Source of the DNA: Actinomycetota bacterium
GTDB taxonomy: Bacteria; Actinomycetota; UBA4738; HRBIN12
Length of the DNA stretch: 6,625 bases
Direction: 5' to 3'
Assembly: GCA_005885325.1 (NCBI GenBank)
Contig: VAYX01000099.1
Location: 1 to 6,625 of the forward strand
Shown here: piece after piece, positions 1 through 5,891 of the stretch
Layout of the letters: each line of letters begins with the position of its first letter
Numbering within the stretch: position 1 is the stretch's first letter
Translations under genes and position numbers: made by a program
Notes under the pieces: generated by a model
What the model saw: only the letters and a program-made list of their open reading frames with translations
Told to the model about the DNA's origin: nothing
Database searches by the model: none

Positions 1-894
1 GTCGGGGTTCCGCTTCTGGGGCATCATGCTCGACCCCGTGGCGTAGGCGTCGTCGATCGACGCCCACCCGAGCGACTCGTCGGTCCACCGGAGGAGATCG
101 GCGGCCAGCCGAGACTGGTGCGTTCCGAGGATGGCCGCGTGGGCCACGAACTCCTGAACGAAGTCCCGGTCGGACACCGCATCGATCGAATTGGCGAAGG
201 CCCGGTCCAGGCCCAGGCGGGCGGCCGTCGTCTCCGGATCCAATCCGAGCGTCGAGGTGGCGAGGGCCCCGGCTCCCAGCGCGGACACGCTCGCCCTGGC
301 CGCCCACTGGTCGAGCCGCTCGAGGTCGCGCAGCAGCGCCCAGGCGTGCGCCAGGAGATGGTGGCCGAGCGTGACGGGCTGCGCCGCCCGGCCGTGGGTG
401 GTCCCCGGCATCACCGCGCCGGCATGGTCGCGCGCGCTCCCGACGAGCGCGCGGATCAGACGGACGGTGCCCGCGTCGATCCGTCGTCCCGCCGCGAGCA
501 GCCAGAGCCGAAGGTCCGTGACGACCAGGTCGTTGCGGCTCCGGCCGGCGTGCAGCTTGGCGCCGACGTCACCCAGGCGCTCCGTCACTCCTCGTTCGAC
601 GGCCGAATGCACGTCCTCGTCGGCAGGGTGGAACGCGAAGCGACCGGCGGCGATCTCCTCTCCCACCTCGCGAAGGGCTTTCCCCAGGGCCGCCGCCTCG
701 CCTGGGCCCAGCAACCCGGCGTCCTCGAGCGCGCGTGCGTGCGCGACGGAGGATTCGACGTCCTGCGGCGCAAGGCGAACATCGATGGACAGACTGCGCG
801 AAAGCGCGACCGCCTCCGAGGCCGGCGCCGTGTCGAACCGCCCACCCCACAGTGGCTCGTCGGTCTCCGAGCCGGGTGGATCCGGCTGGCTCAT
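1..894 (-). CDS. argH: Argininosuccinate lyase, C-terminus cut by window edge
   Basis: Cleaves argininosuccinate to arginine and fumarate, the last step of arginine synthesis, in the cytoplasm. The visible 298 residues are about two thirds of a usual 460-470-residue ArgH; the reading frame is still open at base 1. Family landmarks in order: LWGGRF (15-20), EDVHSAVE (93-100), AGRSRND (116-122), a TTH motif with the catalytic-type histidine at 167, NSIDAVSDRDF (235-245), and the fumarase/aspartase superfamily signature GSSMMPQKRNP (287-297), whose serines and first lysine are intact. The ATG at 894 overlaps the argG stop by 4 bases (ATGA), and only a weak AGGG lies upstream, so translation is probably coupled to argG. 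Two usually conserved stretches are altered: NDQ reads NDL, and THLQ reads THGR. These changes may simply mark a divergent lineage. The function call is firm because the order and context of motifs fit ArgH and the gene follows argG. Confidence 0.95.
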   Translation of the reverse strand, partial: MSQPDPPGSETDEPLWGGRFDTAPASEAVALSRSLSIDVRLAPQDVESSVAHARALEDAGLLGPGEAAALGKALREVGEEIAAGRFAFHPADEDVHSAVERGVTERLGDVGAKLHAGRSRNDLVVTDLRLWLLAAGRRIDAGTVRLIRALVGSARDHAGAVMPGTTHGRAAQPVTLGHHLLAHAWALLRDLERLDQWAARASVSALGAGALATSTLGLDPETTAARLGLDRAFANSIDAVSDRDFVQEFVAHAAILGTHQSRLAADLLRWTDESLGWASIDDAYATGSSMMPQKRNPD

Positions 895-2078
895 CGGCGA
901 CCCTGCCGGGCCGACCACACCTTCAGCGGCATGCCCCACAACCGGATGAAGCCCTCGGCGTGGCGATGGTCGAAGGCGTCCTCCGGTCCGTACGTCGCCA
1001 GGCCGACGTCGTAGAGCGAGGCGTCGGAGCGCCGGCCGACCACGGTGCACTCCCCCGGCGAGAACTGAAGCCGGACCTCGCCGCTCACGTGCTCCTGGGT
1101 CGAGTCGACGAACGCGTCGAGGGCGGTGCGAAGCGGCGAGAACCACAACCCGTCGTAGACGAGCTCTGCCCACCGTTGTTCGATCGCTGGCTTCGCGTGG
1201 GCCACCTCGCGTTCGAGGGTCAGATCCTCGAGCGCGCGATGCGCCGCGATGAGGGCGAGCGCGCCGGGCACCTCGTAGAGCTCGCGCGACTTGATCCCGA
1301 CCCTGCGGTTCTCGATCATGTCCACCCGCCCGAAGCCGTATCGGCCGCCGAGCGCGTCCACCGCACGAACCAGGTCCGGAAGCGCCGTGAGATCGCCGTC
1401 GAGCATGACGGGAACGCCGCGCTCGAACCCGACCGCGATCTCGGTGGGCTCGGACGGCCGGTCCGAGGTAGCTGCGGTCCGGGCGAACGCGTCCTCGGGT
1501 GGCGCCACCCACGGGTCCTCGAGCGGCCCGAACTCGGCGGTGCGCCCCCACAGGTTCTCGTCGATCGAGTACGCCGTCGCCACCTGGGCGATGGGGATGC
1601 CCCACTCGGCGGCCAGGCCGAGGGCCTTTTCCCGGGGGATGCCGGCGTCGCGGATCGGCGCGAGCACCTGGAGGTCGGGGGCGAGGACGCCGAACGAGAC
1701 CTCGAACCGGACCTGGTCGTTGCCCTTGCCGGTGCAGCCGTGGGCCACGGCATCGGCACCGACCTCTCGGGCCACCTTCACCACCTCGTCGGCGATGAGC
1801 GGCCTGGCAAGGGACGATACGAGCGGATACTTCCCTTCGTACAGGGCATTCGCCTTGACCGCCCGGGCCAGGAACTCACCGGCGAATCGATCGACGGCCG
1901 GGACCACCCGGACCTCGGCCGCGCCCGCCAGCTCGCCGCGCTCCCGGATGGCGTGGAAGTCCTCCTGTTGCCCCACGTCAACGGCGACGGCGACCACGTC
2001 GTAGCCCTGCTCGACCAGCCACCGGATCGTGACCGACGTGTCCAGGCCGCCCGAATACGCCAGCACCGCTCGGTTCAT
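891..2078 (-). CDS. argG: Argininosuccinate synthase
   Basis: Condenses citrulline and aspartate, using ATP (released as AMP and pyrophosphate), to argininosuccinate. The 395-residue product has the usual ArgG length. The N-terminal ATP-pyrophosphatase loop AYSGGLDTS is at 7-15, followed by DVGQ (34-37), HGCTGKGNDQVRFE (113-126), YSIDENLWGR (170-179), RVGIKSRELYE (259-269) and LVYDGLWFSPL (306-316). The C-terminal part with TQEHVSG (327-333) resembles actinobacterial ArgG proteins. The start at 2078 is chosen because the protein then begins just before the nucleotide loop, as in relatives, and GGAGG lies 7 bases upstream. An in-frame ATG at 2114 would add 12 residues and overlap the argR stop as ATGA; it has weaker ribosome-binding support. 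The stop overlaps the argH ATG. Confidence 0.96.
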   Translation of the reverse strand: MNRAVLAYSGGLDTSVTIRWLVEQGYDVVAVAVDVGQQEDFHAIRERGELAGAAEVRVVPAVDRFAGEFLARAVKANALYEGKYPLVSSLARPLIADEVVKVAREVGADAVAHGCTGKGNDQVRFEVSFGVLAPDLQVLAPIRDAGIPREKALGLAAEWGIPIAQVATAYSIDENLWGRTAEFGPLEDPWVAPPEDAFARTAATSDRPSEPTEIAVGFERGVPVMLDGDLTALPDLVRAVDALGGRYGFGRVDMIENRRVGIKSRELYEVPGALALIAAHRALEDLTLEREVAHAKPAIEQRWAELVYDGLWFSPLRTALDAFVDSTQEHVSGEVRLQFSPGECTVVGRRSDASLYDVGLATYGPEDAFDHRHAEGFIRLWGMPLKVWSARQGRR

Positions 2079-2085
2079 CGCTCGT

Positions 2086-2090
2086 CCTCC
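2086..2090 (-). promoter_or_regulatory. Ribosome binding site of argG
   Basis: GGAGG ends 7 bases before the ATG at 2078. It lies in the 32-base gap between the argR stop and that ATG, and it favours this start over the in-frame ATG at 2114. Confidence 0.75.
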
Positions 2091-2110
2091 ATCGTGTTCG
2101 TGACGCTCGG

Positions 2111-2587
2111 TCATCGCTCTTCCATGGCCTTGCGCAGTGCCCGTTCCACCGAGCGGGGCGAGGTCCCGTCCGCGGGAACGACCAGGATCGTGTTGTCGCC
2201 GGCCACCGTCCCGGCCACCCCGGCCACGGGGGCGGTGTCGATGGCCTCGGCCAGCGCGCTCGCCGCGCCGGGCGGGGTCCGCACGAGCAGAAGGCGGTTC
2301 GCCGCGACGAAGGAGAGGGCGAACTCCTGGAGGGCGTGGCGAAGCAAGGTGGCCGGCGCGCTCGAGAGGCCTGGCCCCGGAACGACGTAGCGCACGCCCT
2401 CCGGATCGTGCACGCGGGCCAGCCCGAGCTCCTCGATGTCGCGGGAGATCGTGGACTGCGTGGCCGGCAGGCCCATGCGGCGCAGGCGGGTCCGGATCTC
2501 CTCCTGCGAGCCCAGCCGCTCCCGCCCGAGGAGCGACAGGATGGCCTGTTGCCGCCGAACCTTGGTGGCGCCGCCGTTGCGGTTCAC
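2111..2587 (-). CDS. argR: Arginine repressor ArgR
   Basis: Arginine-responsive hexameric repressor of arginine genes. The product is 158 residues, normal for the family. The N-terminal winged helix-turn-helix includes GSQEEIRTRLRRMGLPATQS (26-45) and the recognition stretch STISRDIEELG (45-55), with the family's Ser and Arg (45, 49) present. The C-terminal oligomerisation and arginine-binding domain contains TPPGAASALAEAID (104-117) and GTVAGDNT (126-133). The second acidic residue of the usual GDD arginine-binding pair is Asn132 here; Asp131 is kept. The start is GTG at 2587, overlapping the argB stop as GTGA, with a perfect AGGAGG 7 bases upstream. The frame stays open far upstream into argB, but that part has no ArgR homology. 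Its place within the operon implies autoregulation through the operator before argC. Confidence 0.96.
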   Translation of the reverse strand: MNRNGGATKVRRQQAILSLLGRERLGSQEEIRTRLRRMGLPATQSTISRDIEELGLARVHDPEGVRYVVPGPGLSSAPATLLRHALQEFALSFVAANRLLLVRTPPGAASALAEAIDTAPVAGVAGTVAGDNTILVVPADGTSPRSVERALRKAMEER

Positions 2588-3486
2588 GGCGTCCCCTCCT
2601 CCCCCGGGGCGTCGACCGCGATCATCGTGCCGATCCCCTCCGGCGTGAACAGTTCCAAGACCAGCGCGTGCTCCACCCGCCCATCGAGGAAGTGCACGCG
2701 TGGCACGCCGGCCTTGAGTGCGCGCACGGCGCTCTCCAGCTTCGGGATCATCCCGCCGTCCACGGCGTCCGGGTGGGCCAACAGATCGAGGGCCTCCTGC
2801 ACGCCGAGCTCCGAGAGCAGGTCGCCGTCCGGCCCGATCAGCCCGGGCACGTCGTTCATGTACACGAGCTTCTCCGCGGACAGGCCCACCGCGAGCTCCG
2901 CGGCGACGACGTCGGCATTGACGTTGTACGCCTGTCCATCGTCCCCGATCGCGATCGAGGCGATCACCGGGACGAACCGCTGGTCCATCAGCGCCCGGAC
3001 GACGGCGCCGTTCACCTGGACCACCTCGCCGACGAACCCGAGGTCCGGCGGCTCCCGGCGGCGTGCCATCACCAGGCCCCCATCCACGCCCGAGAGCCCG
3101 ACGGCCTGCACCCCGCAACCGAGGAGGGTCCCGACGACGTCGGTGTTCACCTTTCCGGCGAGGACCATCTTGGCCACGTCGAGCGTCGGTCCGTCGGTGA
3201 TCCTGAGCCCTCCCACGAACGTCGTGGGAAGGCCGAGGCGGGCCGAGACCTCCGTCACCTGTGGCCCCCCGCCGTGAACGATCAGGGGATGGATGCCGAC
3301 GTGCTGGAGCAATGCCAGGTCGTTCCCGAACGACCTCGACAGGGGGGCGCGCTCCATCGCCGCGCCGCCGTACTTGACCACGATGGTCTTGCCCCAATGC
3401 TCCTGCATGAACGGGAGGGCCTCGAGCAGCGTGCGGGCCTTGGACACGGTCCGTTCCCGGATCTTCGGCGGCAGGTCGACGCTCAC
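2584..3486 (-). CDS. argB: N-acetylglutamate kinase (arginine-sensitive type)
   Basis: Phosphorylates N-acetylglutamate with ATP, the second and usually controlling step of the acetylated ornithine pathway. The 300 residues form an amino acid kinase fold: KYGG (38-41), HGGGPQ (71-76), GGLRITD (92-98), AGKVN (110-114), GLSGVDGG (130-137), YNVNAD (187-192), NDVPGL (211-216) and GGMIPKLESA (244-253). The N-terminal segment ARTLLEALPFMQEHWGKT (17-34) matches the mobile N-terminal helix of hexameric, arginine-inhibited kinases, and ELFTPEGIGTMI (278-289) matches the C-terminal arginine-site signature. Feedback inhibition by arginine is therefore likely. It also suits a pathway that recycles acetyl groups through ArgJ. 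The start is GTG at 3486, overlapping the argJ stop (GTGA), with GGAG 8 bases upstream. The stop overlaps argR. Confidence 0.96.
   Translation of the reverse strand: MSVDLPPKIRERTVSKARTLLEALPFMQEHWGKTIVVKYGGAAMERAPLSRSFGNDLALLQHVGIHPLIVHGGGPQVTEVSARLGLPTTFVGGLRITDGPTLDVAKMVLAGKVNTDVVGTLLGCGVQAVGLSGVDGGLVMARRREPPDLGFVGEVVQVNGAVVRALMDQRFVPVIASIAIGDDGQAYNVNADVVAAELAVGLSAEKLVYMNDVPGLIGPDGDLLSELGVQEALDLLAHPDAVDGGMIPKLESAVRALKAGVPRVHFLDGRVEHALVLELFTPEGIGTMIAVDAPGEEGTP
2595..2600 (-). promoter_or_regulatory. Ribosome binding site of argR
   Basis: A perfect AGGAGG lies inside the end of argB, 7 bases before the GTG at 2587. It supports that non-ATG start and is the strongest Shine-Dalgarno sequence in the operon, so the repressor need not depend only on coupling from argB. 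Confidence 0.75.
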
Positions 3487-4676
3487 GTCGAGTACTCCGC
3501 GTTGATCTTCACGTAGTCGTACGACAGGTCGACGCCGAGGACTTGGGTGTGGCCGGGACCGTTGCCCACCGAGACCCCGATCACGACCTCCCGCTCCTTC
3601 ACGGCCGCCCGGGCCTCTTCCACGCCGGCCTCGCGGTACGCCGCCGGGATCTCCCCGCCCGCGATCACCTGGACGTCGCCGATGAACGCGTCGACCAGCT
3701 GGGGCAGGAACGAGGCCCCGGAGGACCCCACCGCCTGGAGGATCCGCCCGGGATTGGGGTCCCCCCCGAACACGGCCGTCTTCACGAGCAACGAGTCCGC
3801 AACCGCCTTCGCCACCATGCGGGCTTCCGACACCGACTCGGCCCCGGACACCTCCACCAGGACGACGTGGCCGGCTCCCTCGGCATCCGCGGCCAGCTGG
3901 AGCAGGAGGGACGTGCCCACCTCGTCCAACGCCGCCGATACGTCCTCCCACGGGGACGTCCCCGGCACGACGAGGTCGCCGTCCGCGGCACCGCTCGCGA
4001 AGAGCAGGACCGTGTCGTTGGTGCTGGTGCACCCGTCGACGGTGAGCGACTCGAACTTCGGCTCCAGGACGTCGGCCGCGAGCTTTCGAAGCTCGGCCGA
4101 GGGGACGGGAGCGTCGGTCGTGACGAACGCGAGCATGGTGGCCAGGTGGAGATCGGGCGCGATCATGCCCACGCCTTTCGCGCATCCCCCCACCCGGTAC
4201 GGGCCACGCTCGGCTCGGGCCTGCTTGGGCTTCGTGTCGGTGGTCATGATGGCTTCGGCGAAGCTCTCGCCGCCCTCCGGCGAGAGCGAGCCGGCCAGGC
4301 CGGGGAGCGCCGCGAGCAGCTGGTCCATGTGGAGTGGTTCGCCGATGACGCCGGTCGAGCAGGCCAGCATCGCATCGGGCTCGAGGCCGAGCAGCTCGGC
4401 GGCGGCGGCGGTGGAGCGTTCGGCGTCGTTGTCGCCCGACAGCCCGGTCCCCGCGTTCGCCTGGCCGCTGTTGACGAGCACCGCCCGGGCCCCGCCCCGG
4501 GCCACGCGGTGCCGGGACAGGCGGACCGGCGCGGCGGCGAAGGCGTTCGTGGTGAACAGGCCGGCCGCCGAGCGGCCCTCGTCGGCGACCAACAGGCCGA
4601 GGTCCGGCCGGCCGGAGGGCTTCATCCCGGCCGTCACCCCCGCCGCCCGGAACCCCCGGGCGAACGTCACGCTCAT
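3483..4676 (-). CDS. argJ: Glutamate N-acetyltransferase / ornithine acetyltransferase
   Basis: Transfers the acetyl group from N-acetylornithine to glutamate, releasing ornithine and regenerating acetylglutamate. Some family members also use acetyl-CoA; the sequence alone does not settle which type this is. The 397 residues fit the family. KPSGRPDLGL is at 19-28, VNSGQANAGTG at 68-78, the oxyanion-hole region CSTGVIGEP at 106-114, TTDT at 145-148, KGVGMIAP at 168-174 (lysine at 168) and the autoprocessing site ATML at 179-182. Cleavage is expected before Thr180, which becomes the nucleophile of the beta chain. The C-terminus INAEYST has the Asn and Thr typical of the active site. Two extra residues appear to lie between MIAP and ATML compared with the common spacing. 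The ATG at 4676 overlaps the argC stop (ATGA); no Shine-Dalgarno sequence is visible, so translation probably depends on coupling. Confidence 0.96.
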   Translation of the reverse strand: MSVTFARGFRAAGVTAGMKPSGRPDLGLLVADEGRSAAGLFTTNAFAAAPVRLSRHRVARGGARAVLVNSGQANAGTGLSGDNDAERSTAAAAELLGLEPDAMLACSTGVIGEPLHMDQLLAALPGLAGSLSPEGGESFAEAIMTTDTKPKQARAERGPYRVGGCAKGVGMIAPDLHLATMLAFVTTDAPVPSAELRKLAADVLEPKFESLTVDGCTSTNDTVLLFASGAADGDLVVPGTSPWEDVSAALDEVGTSLLLQLAADAEGAGHVVLVEVSGAESVSEARMVAKAVADSLLVKTAVFGGDPNPGRILQAVGSSGASFLPQLVDAFIGDVQVIAGGEIPAAYREAGVEEARAAVKEREVVIGVSVGNGPGHTQVLGVDLSYDYVKINAEYST

Positions 4677-5734
4677 GGGTACATCGCCGTGGCCGTGAGC
4701 CCGGTGGTCTGCTCGAACCCGGCCATGAGGTTCATGTTCTGCACGGCCTGGCCGGCGGCCCCCTTCACAAGGTTGTCGAGCGCGCCGGCCACGATGGCCG
4801 TCCCGGTTCTGCGATCCGCCACCGCCTGGAGCTCGACCAGGTTCGACCCTCGGGTCCGCTTGGTGTCGACCATCTCCCCCGGAGGAAGGACCCGCACGAA
4901 CGGCGCGCTCTCGTACGCGGACGCGAGGCAGCCGGTCAGCGACTCCGTGGTCGACCCGGACGCCAGAGGTGCGTAGCAGGTCACCAGCACGCCACGAACG
5001 GAGGGGACGAGGTGGGGGACGAACGAGATGGCGACAGGGATGCCGGAGGCGAGCTCGAGGACTCGCTCCATCTCGGGCGTGTGCTGGTGCATGGGGAAGC
5101 GGTAGGGGCGAACGCTCTCCTCGGTCGTCGCATACGAGGTGGCCTCGGCGAGCGCTCTCCCCGCGCCGGACAGCCCGGTCTTGCCGTCCACGACGACCGG
5201 CCCGGGCCCGATCAGTCCGGCCGCAAGGAGCGGAGCGAGGCCGAGGACGACCGGCGTCGGGTAGCAGCCCGGGTTGGCCACGAGCGATGCCACGGCGATT
5301 TGGTCGGCGAAGACCTCGGGTAGTCCGTAGACCGCCTTCTCCAGCCAGGCCGGCGCCGGATGCTCGAACCCGTACCACGCTGGATACGCCGCCGCCGAGA
5401 GCCGGAAGTCGCCGGCCAGGTCCACCACGCGGAGTCCGGCGTCCAGCAGCGCCGGGGCGAAGGCCGCGCTGGCGCCGTGCGGGAGGGAGAGGAACGCGAA
5501 GGATGCTTCGTCGGCGGCCGAGGCGGCTTCGAGCGAGGCCAGCACCCGTCCCCCGACGGGAGAGGTGGCCAGGTGAGGATGGATCTCCGCCAGCGCGCGG
5601 CCGGCCGACTCGTTCGCCGCCAGATGCGCGATCTCCACGTTCGGATGCGCCAGGAGCAGGCGCACCAGCTCGCCCCCGGCATAGCCGGACGCACCGAGGA
5701 CGGCGACCCGCAGATGGGCCCTCTCACCCAGCAT
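4673..5734 (-). CDS. argC: N-acetyl-gamma-glutamyl-phosphate reductase
   Basis: Reduces N-acetylglutamyl phosphate with NADPH to N-acetylglutamate semialdehyde; first gene of the operon. The 353-residue product matches the longer (type 1) ArgC family. The nucleotide-binding loop GASGYAGGEL is at 14-23, SLPHG at 83-87, DLAGDFRL at 105-112, the catalytic cysteine motif ANPGCYPT at 153-160 (Cys157), DGKTGLSGAGR at 183-193 (usually K-S-G), and HQHTPE at 216-221, with His218 likely catalytic. FVPHLVPSVRG (238-248) and LDNLVKGAAGQAVQNMNLM (319-337) are also typical. The ATG at 5734 is the only standard start codon close before the Rossmann loop. No Shine-Dalgarno sequence precedes it and the predicted transcription start coincides with it, pointing to leaderless translation. 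A CTG at codon 8 preceded by GAGAGG is a less likely alternative. Confidence 0.95.
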   Translation of the reverse strand: MLGERAHLRVAVLGASGYAGGELVRLLLAHPNVEIAHLAANESAGRALAEIHPHLATSPVGGRVLASLEAASAADEASFAFLSLPHGASAAFAPALLDAGLRVVDLAGDFRLSAAAYPAWYGFEHPAPAWLEKAVYGLPEVFADQIAVASLVANPGCYPTPVVLGLAPLLAAGLIGPGPVVVDGKTGLSGAGRALAEATSYATTEESVRPYRFPMHQHTPEMERVLELASGIPVAISFVPHLVPSVRGVLVTCYAPLASGSTTESLTGCLASAYESAPFVRVLPPGEMVDTKRTRGSNLVELQAVADRRTGTAIVAGALDNLVKGAAGQAVQNMNLMAGFEQTTGLTATAMYP

Positions 5735-5738
5735 GCTG

Positions 5739-5767
5739 CATATTCATGCATAGGTTGCATGAACATG
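5739..5767. promoter_or_regulatory. ArgR operator (ARG box) before argC
   Basis: A perfect inverted repeat, TTCATGCA (5743-5750) and TGCATGAA (5756-5763), is separated by 5 bases. It extends outward so that 11 of 12 arm positions pair (CAT at 5739-5741 with ATG at 5765-5767). The half-sites resemble ARG boxes: the TTCA/TGAA parts echo the enterobacterial type, and the TGCAT core resembles boxes I recall from Streptomyces. The repeat sits between the -35 element and the argC start, so bound repressor would block RNA polymerase. The operon itself encodes ArgR. ArgR binding is inferred. Confidence 0.82.
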
Positions 5768-5771
5768 TCAA
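5743..5771 (-). promoter_or_regulatory. Promoter of the arg operon
   Basis: On the minus strand an exact TTGACA (-35, 5771 down to 5766) is followed after 17 bases by CATGAA (5748 to 5743), a weak -10; shifting by one base gives ATGAAT. The -35 is convincing and the -10 poor, as might be expected of a regulated promoter. Initiation 7-9 bases downstream would fall around 5734-5736, at the argC ATG. Confidence 0.6.
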
Positions 5772-5809
5772 TGGGGCCGCGCCCCGGTGCTTCTCCCGCC
5801 GCCACTGCC

Positions 5810-5838
5810 TTACGAAAAGGACTGGGAGGACATACCAT
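5810..5838 (+). promoter_or_regulatory. Possible promoter of the secreted-protein gene
   Basis: TTACGA (5810-5815) and TACCAT (5833-5838) are spaced by 17 bases in the 157-base divergent intergenic region. The -10 fits the TANNNT pattern; the -35 is weak (3 of 6). It would give an untranslated leader of roughly 45 bases. It lies about 45 bases from the ArgR operator, so arginine control of this gene is not implied. Confidence 0.3.
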
Positions 5839-5882
5839 CCTGCACGCTCTTCACTGGGCAGAGCCTTGGGCTGGTCGGGAAT

Positions 5883-5888
5883 GGAGGT
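5883..5888 (+). promoter_or_regulatory. Ribosome binding site of the secreted-protein gene
   Basis: GGAGGT begins 9 bases before the ATG at 5892 (4 bases between GGAGG and the ATG, slightly tight). It decides the start, because the open frame continues upstream to a GTG at 5787 with no ribosome binding site. Confidence 0.6.
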
Positions 5889-5891
5889 CGC

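Noticed and set aside
1..894. argH as a truncated gene or pseudogene
   Set aside because: The frame is intact to the first base of the window; the missing C-terminus is due only to the window edge.
735..2390. Long open frame on the plus strand opposite argG and argR
   Set aside because: A shadow of GC-rich codons on the opposite strand: no recognisable domain, Arg/Gly/Pro-rich composition, and the minus strand here is fully explained by conserved genes. The same applies to plus-strand frames at 118-1014, 2137-3516, 3543-4976 and 4969-5904.
2588..3397. Upstream extension of the argR frame to 428 codons
   Set aside because: The extra part overlaps argB in another frame, is low-complexity and unlike ArgR; the GTG at 2587 with AGGAGG gives a normal-sized ArgR. 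Similar upstream extensions of the argB and argJ frames are rejected for the same reason.
5824..5830. GGGAGGA that looks like a ribosome binding site in the intergenic region
   Set aside because: No ATG, GTG or TTG follows at a usable distance in a sensible frame; it falls within the spacer of the candidate plus-strand promoter.
5787..5891. 35-codon N-terminal extension of the secreted protein from a GTG at 5787
   Set aside because: No ribosome binding site precedes it, it would bury the signal peptide, and GGAGGT sits just before the ATG at 5892.
5735..5891. Arginine riboswitch, T-box or attenuator before argC
   Set aside because: There is essentially no leader between the predicted transcription start and the ATG, and no T-box motif or leader peptide is visible.
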